From the NCBI GenBank assembly GCA_013695255.1, contig JACDAV010000021.1, positions 1 through 7,952 on the forward strand: DNA of 7,952 bases. The letters are read 5' to 3'. Shown piece by piece: positions 1 through 5,998 of this stretch. The stretch is from Chloroflexota bacterium. GTDB lineage: Bacteria; Chloroflexota; Limnocylindria; Limnocylindrales; CSP1-4. Made by a program: the position numbers and the translations under genes. The notes below the pieces were generated by a model that saw nothing but the letters and a program-made list of their open reading frames with translations, searched no databases and was not told where the DNA came from. Numbering within the stretch: position 1 is the first letter of the stretch; every line of letters starts with the position of its first letter.

Positions 1-1482
1 ATGCAGGCCGGCGCGCGCCAGGCGCGGACGCTGGCCGGCAGCGCCCTGGAGCGAGCGGTGGTCAGGCTCCAGGATCTCCTGCCCCGGCGCGGCCCCGGAC
101 ACCGACGCGTCAGGCCCGTCAACCGGCGCCGGGAGACGCAGCTCCGCGCCGCGGTGGCCCTGCTCGCGTTCGTCGTCGTGGCCTCCGGCCTTGGGCTCGC
201 GATCTTCTTCGCTCCGCGGGAGCAGGCGCCCGCCCAGGCGCCTGGCGCAGCTTCGGGGAGGGCAGCCGCCGCCTCCGCCAACGCCGGCCGACGGGCGCTC
301 GACGCCGCCAGGGCCAGTCTCGCCCGTGTCTCCGGCCCCGGCGTCGACCTGGTGACGACCGACCGGGCGCGCGCCCTGCAGCTCCTGACCGAGGCGCAGG
401 CCCACCTTGACGAGGCAGAGCGGGCGGGTCTGCCGTCCAGCGAGACCGCTCCCGAACGGGCACAGGTGGTCGCCGCGCTCGATCGGCTCTTCCCGATCGT
501 GACCGTCGAGGACCGGGTCGTCTTCGCGTTCGACGAGGCGGCCGATCCACCGTTTGACCTGGTCGCCATGGTGCGTGGACCGGACGGCGTCCCGTACGTG
601 CTGGACGGCACGAGCCGGACGATCTGGCGCGTCAACCTCCGGGAGAAGAGGGCGGCGCAGGTGATGGGCCCGGGCACGGAGGCTGACGGTGGCACGGTCG
701 GCGAGCCCCGCCTGATGACCGTCGGGGGGCGCGACCTGCTCGTCCTCGACGCGGACAACACGCTCTGGCGGTGGCGCCCGGGCGAGGTCGAGGGGGAGGG
801 GACGACCAGCCTGGTCGAGATCGACGACGCGGACGCCTGGGGTGACATCGCGGCCATGGGCACGGCAGTCGTGGACGCCGAGCGAAGGCTGTACACGCTC
901 TACGTGCTCGACGCCACGGAGCAGCAGATCATCGCCTACGAGGCGGACCCCGATGGTGGGATCGCGCAGGATGGCGAGAGCTGGCTGACCGCCCCACGAC
1001 CGCTCGACCGGGTCACCGGCCTGTACGTCGACACCGACGTCTGGCTCGCCGACAACGGCCGGGTGGTTCGGTTCGCGGACGGCACGGAGCACGGCTGGGC
1101 ACCGGCCCCACCGGGCGACGACGTGGTCCGCCGCGCGCCGGCGTACCGATTGCTGACCTCGCCGGCCCCGGCTTCCGACGCGCCGGTCTACCTCCTGGAC
1201 GAGGCAAACCTGCGGCTGATCGCCTTTGACAAGGAAGAGGGCCAGCTCCAGGAGCAGTACCGCCTTCCCGCCGGCAACGAGAACTGGTCCGACCTGCGGG
1301 GGATGTACGTCGCGCTGGGCCGGGACGGCGCCCCGTCCACCCTCGTCTGGAACACCGCCGGCGAGATCCACTTCTCGCGACTGAGGCCCGTCGGTGGGGC
1401 CGCCTCGCCGGCGCCGGGCGGATCCGGTCCGCCAGCTTCGCCGGCCGCCTCGGCGGGGGCTGGATCGTCGGCGGCCCCGTGA
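1..1482 (+). CDS. Membrane-anchored beta-propeller-like protein, function unknown (5' end may be incomplete)
   Basis: I do not recognise a named family. Residues 1-48 are Arg-rich and presumably cytoplasmic. Residues about 49-71 form one strong membrane helix, and the Arg cluster before it (RRRETQLR) predicts that the rest lies outside. Residues about 95-165 are Ala/Glu/Arg-rich and look helical, perhaps a short coiled coil. From about 185 to 460 there are six spaced repeats of the type 'YVLD...IWRV' (about 198-212, 245-258, 299-313, 346-359, 396-411, 447-460), which resemble blades of an NHL/WD-like beta-propeller. The C-terminus (about 464-493) is a disordered Ser/Ala/Pro/Gly tail. The first codon in the window is ATG, but no upstream sequence is visible, so a ribosome site cannot be judged. 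This may be the C-terminal part of a longer protein with a cytoplasmic domain ahead of the helix. Such an arrangement occurs in some bacterial PP2C-type phosphatases, but nothing visible proves it here. A propeller outside the cell suggests ligand or protein binding. The reading frame is confident; the function is not. Confidence 0.8.
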   Translation: MQAGARQARTLAGSALERAVVRLQDLLPRRGPGHRRVRPVNRRRETQLRAAVALLAFVVVASGLGLAIFFAPREQAPAQAPGAASGRAAAASANAGRRALDAARASLARVSGPGVDLVTTDRARALQLLTEAQAHLDEAERAGLPSSETAPERAQVVAALDRLFPIVTVEDRVVFAFDEAADPPFDLVAMVRGPDGVPYVLDGTSRTIWRVNLREKRAAQVMGPGTEADGGTVGEPRLMTVGGRDLLVLDADNTLWRWRPGEVEGEGTTSLVEIDDADAWGDIAAMGTAVVDAERRLYTLYVLDATEQQIIAYEADPDGGIAQDGESWLTAPRPLDRVTGLYVDTDVWLADNGRVVRFADGTEHGWAPAPPGDDVVRRAPAYRLLTSPAPASDAPVYLLDEANLRLIAFDKEEGQLQEQYRLPAGNENWSDLRGMYVALGRDGAPSTLVWNTAGEIHFSRLRPVGGAASPAPGGSGPPASPAASAGAGSSAAP

Positions 1483-1503
1483 GCCCGGATCGGACCGCCG
1501 GGC
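1483..1503 (+). other. Small GC-rich hairpin directly after a stop codon
   Basis: GCCCGG at 1483-1488 is complementary to CCGGGC at 1498-1503, with a 9-base loop, immediately after the TGA of the propeller gene. No T-run follows, so it is not a classical intrinsic terminator. It could slow polymerase or protect the 3' end of the upstream mRNA. In such GC-rich DNA a 6-bp stem can arise by chance. Confidence 0.25.
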
Positions 1504-1524
1504 CGCTCCGCTCCACGACCGTGG

Positions 1525-1530
1525 GATAAT
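1525..1530 (+). promoter_or_regulatory. -10 promoter element of the BFN gene (leaderless start)
   Basis: GATAAT is a near-consensus -10 hexamer and a conspicuous A/T-rich island in a very GC-rich gap. Its last T is six bases before the A of the ATG at 1537. Transcription normally starts about 6-8 bases after the -10 box, so the message should begin at or within a base or two of the start codon, leaving no room for a ribosome binding site. I see no convincing -35 box about 17 bases upstream. Confidence 0.7.
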
Positions 1531-1536
1531 CCGCCC

Positions 1537-2091
1537 ATGGCCGACGGCCTCGTCGAGATGATTGTCGAGAGCGTGCGCGTGCACATGCTCTCGAGCCGTC
1601 ACGTCGTGATCCTCAAGGAAACGGAGCGCGAGCGCTACCTGCCGATCTGGATCGGGCCGTGGGAGGCGAGCGCCATTGCCATGAAGCTCCAGGGACTCAC
1701 ACCGGAGCGACCGCTGACCCACGACCTGTTCGCGGCGACGCTCGAGGAGCTCGGCATCCGGGTCGACCGGGTGGTGATCTCCACGCTGGCCGAGGAGACG
1801 TACCACGCTCGACTGTTCCTGGAGCTCGATGGGCGCACCGTGGAGGTCGACTCGCGGCCATCCGACGCCCTGGCGCTCGCCGTGCGGTCGGGGGTCCGGA
1901 TCTTCGCCGCCGAGACGATCCTCGACCAGGCCGGGCTGGGCGGGGACAGCGGCATCGACGAGGACGACGAGGGCGGGGCGGCGCTCGAGTCGACCGGCGA
2001 GAAAATCGTCGACCCCCGGCTGGACGTGTTCCGCGAGTTCGTGAACTCGCTCGACGCGGAACCCGGCGGCGGCGACCGGTCCGCCGGCTAG
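1537..2091 (+). CDS. Bifunctional nuclease (BFN/DUF151) family protein
   Basis: This 184-residue protein has the full BFN/DUF151 domain in residues about 5-133. Diagnostic stretches are LPIWIGPWEASAIA (35-48), RPLTHDLFAATLEELG (58-73) and EVDSRPSDALALAVR (103-117), all hallmarks of the family. Known members are small cytoplasmic proteins; plant homologues have nuclease activity, while most bacterial members have no settled role. The domain is followed by an acidic linker (about 137-150, rich in Asp, Glu and Gly) and a short predicted helix, DPRLDVFREFVNSLD (159-173), a common kind of tail in bacterial members. The ATG at 1537 is chosen because the family domain begins just after it and the -10 box at 1525-1530 fits a leaderless start. 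Only 54 bases separate it from the propeller gene, but it has its own promoter. Its TAG stop overlaps the stop of the convergent GT2 gene by 4 bases. The family call is very safe; the substrate is not known. Confidence 0.95.
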   Translation: MADGLVEMIVESVRVHMLSSRHVVILKETERERYLPIWIGPWEASAIAMKLQGLTPERPLTHDLFAATLEELGIRVDRVVISTLAEETYHARLFLELDGRTVEVDSRPSDALALAVRSGVRIFAAETILDQAGLGGDSGIDEDDEGGAALESTGEKIVDPRLDVFREFVNSLDAEPGGGDRSAG

Positions 2092-2915
2092 CGTTCGCCC
2101 GGCACCGGCTCGATGGCCTCGACCACCGGCTGGCCGCGCCGCAGCGCACGGCCGGGCGCGGCCCAGAGCCGGAGACGGAGTGCCCAGAAGTCGCGAACCG
2201 CGCGGAGCACGACCGCCGGACGCGCCCCGGTGGCCGAGCCGGCCGTCCTCGGGTAGTGGGGAACGCCCACCTCGGCGATCCGGCGCCCCGAGGCGCCGAG
2301 CTTGATCAGCAGCTCCGCCGAGAAGAAGGCGCCGCCCGACTCGACCCGGAGGCCGTCGAGCGCGCTCCGCCGGAACAGCTTGCAGGCGCAGTCCACGTCC
2401 CGGACGCGGAGCCCGAAGAAGATCCGGTTGGCCAGCCGGTACAGGCGCGCATAAACCGTCCGGACGAGCGGATCGGCCCGCTTGATGCGGTAACCGACCA
2501 CCGAGTCGGGAGCGTCCGGCTCGGCCAGCCGGGCCGTCAGGCGGCCCACGTCCGCGACCTGGAACTGCCGGTCCCCGTCCGTGAACGCGACCAGCTCGTA
2601 GCGCGCCGCGCCGAAGCCGGACCGAAGCGCCGCGCCGTAGCCGAGGTTGGTCGGGTGGTGCACGGCACGGACGATGGACGGATTGCCGGCTGCAAGCTCG
2701 TCGGCGATGGCCGGCGTCGCGTCGCGCGACCCGTCGTCGACGATGACGATCTCCCACGTCCGGGCGAGGGCCGGCAGCGCTTCCATCGCCTCCGCCACGA
2801 ACGGCCGGAGGTTGTCCTCCTCGTTGTGGGCGGGAAAGAAGAAGCTGAGGCGATCCACGACCTCGTTCGGGCGGACCGGTGGCGTCGGCACGGGGGCGGC
2901 GGCAGGTGCGCTCAT
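2088..2915 (-). CDS. GT2 family glycosyltransferase, polyprenyl-phosphate sugar synthase type
   Basis: This 275-residue protein has a GT-A fold like that of dolichyl/undecaprenyl-phosphate hexose synthases (DPM1/GtrB group). Visible motifs: FFPAHNEEDNL (26-36), the nucleotide-binding IVDDGSRDAT (58-67), NLGYGAALRSGF (90-101), and FTDGDRQF (111-118), where DGD is the likely metal-binding acidic motif. Further on are DVDCACKLFRR (173-183) and GGAFFSAELLIK (194-205), which carry the conserved acceptor-side residues, then VPHYPRTAGSATG (218-230). No C-terminal membrane helices are seen, so it resembles the soluble or peripheral DPM1-like form rather than the GtrB form with two helices. Expected reaction: transfer of a hexose from a nucleotide sugar to a polyprenyl phosphate at the cytoplasmic membrane face; which sugar cannot be read from sequence. 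It is last in the minus-strand operon. Its ATG (2915-2913) overlaps the TGA of the DUF2723 gene as ATGA, and only weak ribosome-site sequence precedes it, so translational coupling is likely. Confidence 0.92.
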   Translation of the reverse strand: MSAPAAAPVPTPPVRPNEVVDRLSFFFPAHNEEDNLRPFVAEAMEALPALARTWEIVIVDDGSRDATPAIADELAAGNPSIVRAVHHPTNLGYGAALRSGFGAARYELVAFTDGDRQFQVADVGRLTARLAEPDAPDSVVGYRIKRADPLVRTVYARLYRLANRIFFGLRVRDVDCACKLFRRSALDGLRVESGGAFFSAELLIKLGASGRRIAEVGVPHYPRTAGSATGARPAVVLRAVRDFWALRLRLWAAPGRALRRGQPVVEAIEPVPGER

Positions 2916-4459
2916 CCGTCGGCCGCCAGCGGACCGACCACCTGGACCAGCTCGTTCGGCACCGGCCCCGGATCGAGCTGGTAGGTCCGGGCGAGCTGGC
3001 GGAGCTCGCCGGCGCTCGATCGGATCAGGTAGACCGGTTGGCGACCGAGATGGCGCTGGATCACGTCGCTGACTTCTCCCAGCTGCTGATCGAGGCGCGT
3101 GCGGTCATCGGCGATCAGGACGCCCGGCAGCCTGCCCTCGACGTGCTGTGCGTACCATAGCGGCGTCGAGTAGCTCCACCAGCTGATCACGACAGCGTCC
3201 GGCTCGAGCCTGTCGATCGTGGCGTCGAGCCACTGACCGGCGCTCGTGTCAGCGCTCCGGTCGACGGCGGCCGCGCGGGACCCGAGGTCCGCGGCGGTCG
3301 GCACCAGCAGCGCGGCGGCCAGGCCCAGGGCCGCCAGCGGCCGGGCGTCCAGCCCGGGTGCCGGCACGTCGCGCGCGGTCGCCCGGCTTTCGTCCACGGC
3401 GCGCGGCTGGACCAGGCCGGCGACGGCGTCCGCAACCGCCGCGGCGAGGATCGCGAGCCAGGTCCAGGCGATCAGGATCGGTCCCACGTAGTAGCGGCCG
3501 ATGTCCGCGTTCACGTACGAGGCGGCGAAGAAGACGGTGATCGCGGCGGCGAGGCCGGTCAGCAGCGCGTAGCGCGGTTCGCGGACCGCGGTGACCAGGA
3601 ACCCGATGGGCACCAGCCCGGCGAGCGGGCCCAGCTGCGCCGCCGCCAGGTCGACCAGCTCACGGAGCTTGCGAGACAGCTCGCCGAACGGATCGACGAT
3701 GCTGCCCCGGAACTGCTCGCCAAGGACGATGTAGCGAAAGCCGTCCCACGTCTCCGGCGTCCCGTACACAAGCGGCGCCCGGAACGCGCCCGCCCGGAGC
3801 GGCAGCTCGAGATACAGGATGGCGGCCGTTCCGATGAGGACGCCCGCGCACAGCGCCACGAGCCGGCCCCGCTGCCACAGCCGCCGCTCGACCGAGAGGA
3901 CGTACAGCCCGACGGGCGGGGCGAGCAGCAGGGTGAGCGAGTGATTGGCCAGCGACAGGCCGAAGACCGCGGACGCCGCCACGAGCCAGCGGTCGCCGCC
4001 GCCACGAGCTCGCTCCCGCTGCCACGCCACGAGCGCCAGCAGCAGCCCGGCGAGCAGCAGCAGGTGGAGCGCGTGGACGTCGGCGAAGGTCCCGATCCGC
4101 CAGACCAGCGCGGTCGTCCCCAGCCCCAGCCCGGCGGCGACCCCGAGCGACGTGGACCGCGTCAGGATCCGCCCCAGCACGACGGTGACGCTCACCGCGC
4201 CCGCCACCAGGAGTCCGGACAGAAGGTTCATCCGCAGGGCCGGATCGCCGAACGGCTGCAGGACGACCGAGGCGAGCCAGCCGACGACGACCCAGGCCGG
4301 AAAGCCGGTCGGGTGGGCGACGCCGAGGACCGGGCCGACGGTCTGCAGCTCGGCCGTGTCCCAGTAGCCCACCCCGGGCAGCATCGCCGCGCGGCAGAGT
4401 GCGAGGACGGCGAGCCCGGCCACGCCGGCGGCGATCGCCAGCAGCCGCGGCTGCCTCAC
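2912..4459 (-). CDS. DUF2723 / TMEM260-like GT-C membrane glycosyltransferase
   Basis: This 515-residue multi-pass protein starts at GTG 4459. Family hallmarks: GYWDTAELQTVGPVLGVAHP followed by TGFPAW (31-56), with the Asp/Glu pair in the first outer loop; FADVHALHLLLLAGL (125-139); GLSLANHSLTLLLAP (167-181); and YVNADIGRYYVGPILIAW (315-332). These match DUF2723, whose human member TMEM260 is a protein O-mannosyltransferase. About 9-10 membrane helices are followed by a soluble C-terminal part (about 395-515). The frame stays open far upstream (to 5524), but that stretch is antisense-like Arg/Pro/Gly-rich sequence. GTG 4459 is preferred because it gives a hydrophobic first helix (5-22) right before the motif and forms a GTGA overlap with the TGA of the upstream gene. 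Its own TGA overlaps the ATG of the GT2 gene. It probably uses a lipid-linked sugar made by the neighbouring GT2 enzyme. Bacterial substrates of this family are poorly known. Confidence 0.9.
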   Translation of the reverse strand: MRQPRLLAIAAGVAGLAVLALCRAAMLPGVGYWDTAELQTVGPVLGVAHPTGFPAWVVVGWLASVVLQPFGDPALRMNLLSGLLVAGAVSVTVVLGRILTRSTSLGVAAGLGLGTTALVWRIGTFADVHALHLLLLAGLLLALVAWQRERARGGGDRWLVAASAVFGLSLANHSLTLLLAPPVGLYVLSVERRLWQRGRLVALCAGVLIGTAAILYLELPLRAGAFRAPLVYGTPETWDGFRYIVLGEQFRGSIVDPFGELSRKLRELVDLAAAQLGPLAGLVPIGFLVTAVREPRYALLTGLAAAITVFFAASYVNADIGRYYVGPILIAWTWLAILAAAVADAVAGLVQPRAVDESRATARDVPAPGLDARPLAALGLAAALLVPTAADLGSRAAAVDRSADTSAGQWLDATIDRLEPDAVVISWWSYSTPLWYAQHVEGRLPGVLIADDRTRLDQQLGEVSDVIQRHLGRQPVYLIRSSAGELRQLARTYQLDPGPVPNELVQVVGPLAADG

Positions 4460-5967
4460 CACCCGAGCAGCGCCCCCCACACCGCCCCCCACACATTGAT
4501 CGCGATCGACGCCCCGACGAGCCCGGCGACGAGCAGCCGCCGGTGGCGTCCCAGCTGGATGCCGAGGGCCACGACCGGGAGGGCGAACGGGACGAAGTCG
4601 TTGCTGAACCGGTAGCCGAACTGGACCCAGCCCTGGCTGAAGTGCATCAGGTTGACGACGAACACGAGCAGCACGCCGACCGCGGCCCCGGTGACCAGCC
4701 TGGATCGAACGCCCAGGTGCCGGATCGCAGGCAGGGCGAGGAGGTAGGCGGGGCTGGCCAGCAGCAGGCTCATCCCGGTGTCGCGCGGCAGCAGCAGGGG
4801 GCAGTCCTCGTCGAAGAGTCCACGGATGGCGCCCGGCTCGGTGCACAGCGGGGTGTGGTCGCCGAGGGCGGCCGGGATCAGGTCGGGCATGAAGACCGGG
4901 GTCGAGAGCAGGGCGATCGACAGGTTCTGGGGGATGTAACGCGGATCCTCGATTCCCCAGGCGAGGTTGTAGCCGAGGGTCGGATACCCCGCTGCCTCGG
5001 TCAGATAGAGGTACTCGTAGGCCGGGTGGAACAGGTGCCCGGTGCTGACCAGGTTGTACAGGATCAGGGCACCGATCGGGATGGCGGCGCCGATCGCTGC
5101 CGACGCGCCGCGCGCCAGCCAGCTGCCCCCGGCCCCGACGAGCAGGAAGAACGGCGCGGCGAAGGCCATGGTCAGGCGGGCGGTGCAGGCCAGGCCGAAG
5201 ACGAACCCGATCACCAGCTGACGGCGGTCGATGAGCTCCGGCAGCCTGCTCACGGTCGCGTGGAGGGACCGCCTCGGCTCGCCCCGACCGACCGGATACC
5301 GAGGCGTGGGCGGATGCCCCCGCTGGTCCTCCGTGCGCGAGGCATCGGGGTCCGCGCCCACCGCGAGGCCGACGGCCAGCAGCCCGAGCCCGACGGCGAT
5401 CACGTGGGCGAAGTACCACGTGGTCCCCAGCTCGGCGGTGTAGAAGAAGACGGTCCCGAAGCCGAAGAACAGGGTCGTCACCGCGCGGACGGCGGTGCCG
5501 ATCGGCAACCGCCCCAGCATCCACCAGGCGACCGCGACGTCGACCGCTCCCAGCACGCCGGCGATGGCCTGCGCGTCCGTGCGCAACCCCCAGACCGCCG
5601 CGAACGGCATCAGCAGGATGGCCGGCAGGGGTGGGAACGGGATCAGGCCCCCGCCAGTCGGCTCACCGCTCGGGCCGGTCAGCGGCAGGACGTCCTGGAA
5701 GAACTCGTTGCCGGGCAGATCCCCCACAGCGGCCACGGGATAGTCGATCGCCGCCCGGCCGTCCAGGAAGGCGAGCGCCTGCCAGACGAAGTGGTTGTAG
5801 AGGCGGACGGTCCCCTCGTCGCCGATGCCGTATGCGACCAGGGCCAGCGCGCCGAACCCGAGCAGGCCGGCGACGCCCACCCAGCCTGGCGACGCGCCTC
5901 CGTCGGGGTCCGGCGATCGATCGGCCGGACCGTCCGGCGGGCGACCCTGTGCTACCCTGCGCTCCAC
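4456..5967 (-). CDS. GT-C-like multi-pass membrane protein, probable glycosyltransferase
   Basis: The product is about 503 residues with roughly 10-12 membrane helices, first gene of the minus-strand operon. After the first helix (about 29-48) come GTVRLYNHFVWQALAFLDGR (52-71), an acidic outer loop, and IPFPPLPAILLMPF (109-122). This 'NHFV...FLDGR...PFPPLPA' layout is typical of bacterial GT-C glycosyltransferase-like proteins that use polyprenyl-linked sugars. A hydrophilic insert (about 205-245) separates two helices. The long outer loop after residue 320 carries YLTEAAGYPTLGYNLAWGIE, and two Cys (375, 389) there might form a disulfide. The start is uncertain. The frame is open up to an ATG at 6192, but that part is antisense to the divergent gene. 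GTG 5967 gives an Arg-containing cytoplasmic tail; GTG 5880 would start directly at the first helix (474 residues). Neither has a well-spaced ribosome site, and the segment between them has lower third-position GC. The family call is moderately sure; sugar and acceptor are unknown. Confidence 0.78.
   Translation of the reverse strand: MERRVAQGRPPDGPADRSPDPDGGASPGWVGVAGLLGFGALALVAYGIGDEGTVRLYNHFVWQALAFLDGRAAIDYPVAAVGDLPGNEFFQDVLPLTGPSGEPTGGGLIPFPPLPAILLMPFAAVWGLRTDAQAIAGVLGAVDVAVAWWMLGRLPIGTAVRAVTTLFFGFGTVFFYTAELGTTWYFAHVIAVGLGLLAVGLAVGADPDASRTEDQRGHPPTPRYPVGRGEPRRSLHATVSRLPELIDRRQLVIGFVFGLACTARLTMAFAAPFFLLVGAGGSWLARGASAAIGAAIPIGALILYNLVSTGHLFHPAYEYLYLTEAAGYPTLGYNLAWGIEDPRYIPQNLSIALLSTPVFMPDLIPAALGDHTPLCTEPGAIRGLFDEDCPLLLPRDTGMSLLLASPAYLLALPAIRHLGVRSRLVTGAAVGVLLVFVVNLMHFSQGWVQFGYRFSNDFVPFALPVVALGIQLGRHRRLLVAGLVGASIAINVWGAVWGALLGW
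5910..5928. repeat. Palindrome CGATCGATCG with CCGG flanks near the divergent starts
   Basis: A perfect 10-base palindrome lies at 5914-5923, flanked by CCGG at 5910-5913 and 5925-5928 with one extra base on the right side. It is about 25 bases upstream of the plus-strand -10 box. If the minus-strand gene really starts at GTG 5880, this lies between the divergent genes and could be an operator. If it starts at 5967, the palindrome lies in coding sequence and may be chance. Confidence 0.3.
5950..5958 (+). promoter_or_regulatory. Extended -10 promoter of the double GT-C gene
   Basis: TGCTACCCT combines an extended-minus-10 TG with TACCCT (5953-5958), which has the essential T-A....T positions. 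It would start transcription near 5965, leaving a leader of about 34 bases with a GGAGG motif before GTG 5999. No good -35 box is visible, as is common for extended -10 promoters. It overlaps the proposed 5' end of the divergent minus-strand gene. Confidence 0.45.
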
Positions 5968-5982
5968 CTCAACGCTCGTGCT

Positions 5983-5987
5983 GGAGG
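5983..5987 (+). promoter_or_regulatory. Ribosome binding site of the double GT-C gene
   Basis: GGAGG is a perfect Shine-Dalgarno core, with 11 bases between it and GTG 5999. The spacing is somewhat long but within the usable range. This motif is the main reason for choosing 5999 over an upstream in-frame GTG at 5978, which has no such site. Confidence 0.5.
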
Positions 5988-5998
5988 CCGATCCCTCG

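Noticed and set aside
1659..2984. Plus-strand open frame (441 residues) spanning the BFN and GT2 genes
   Set aside because: It crosses two well-supported genes in a wrong frame and has low-complexity Arg/Gly/Pro sequence.
4460..5524. Upstream extension of the DUF2723 frame to 5524 on the minus strand
   Set aside because: The added 355 residues are Arg/Pro/Gly-rich and overlap the real GT-C gene in another frame. GTG 4459 gives the correct family N-terminus and a GTGA overlap.
5945..5956. Possible minus-strand -10 box (GTAGCAC) for the operon
   Set aside because: It is the complement of the plus-strand -10 box and lacks the final T required of a good -10 hexamer. I found no convincing promoter for the operon.
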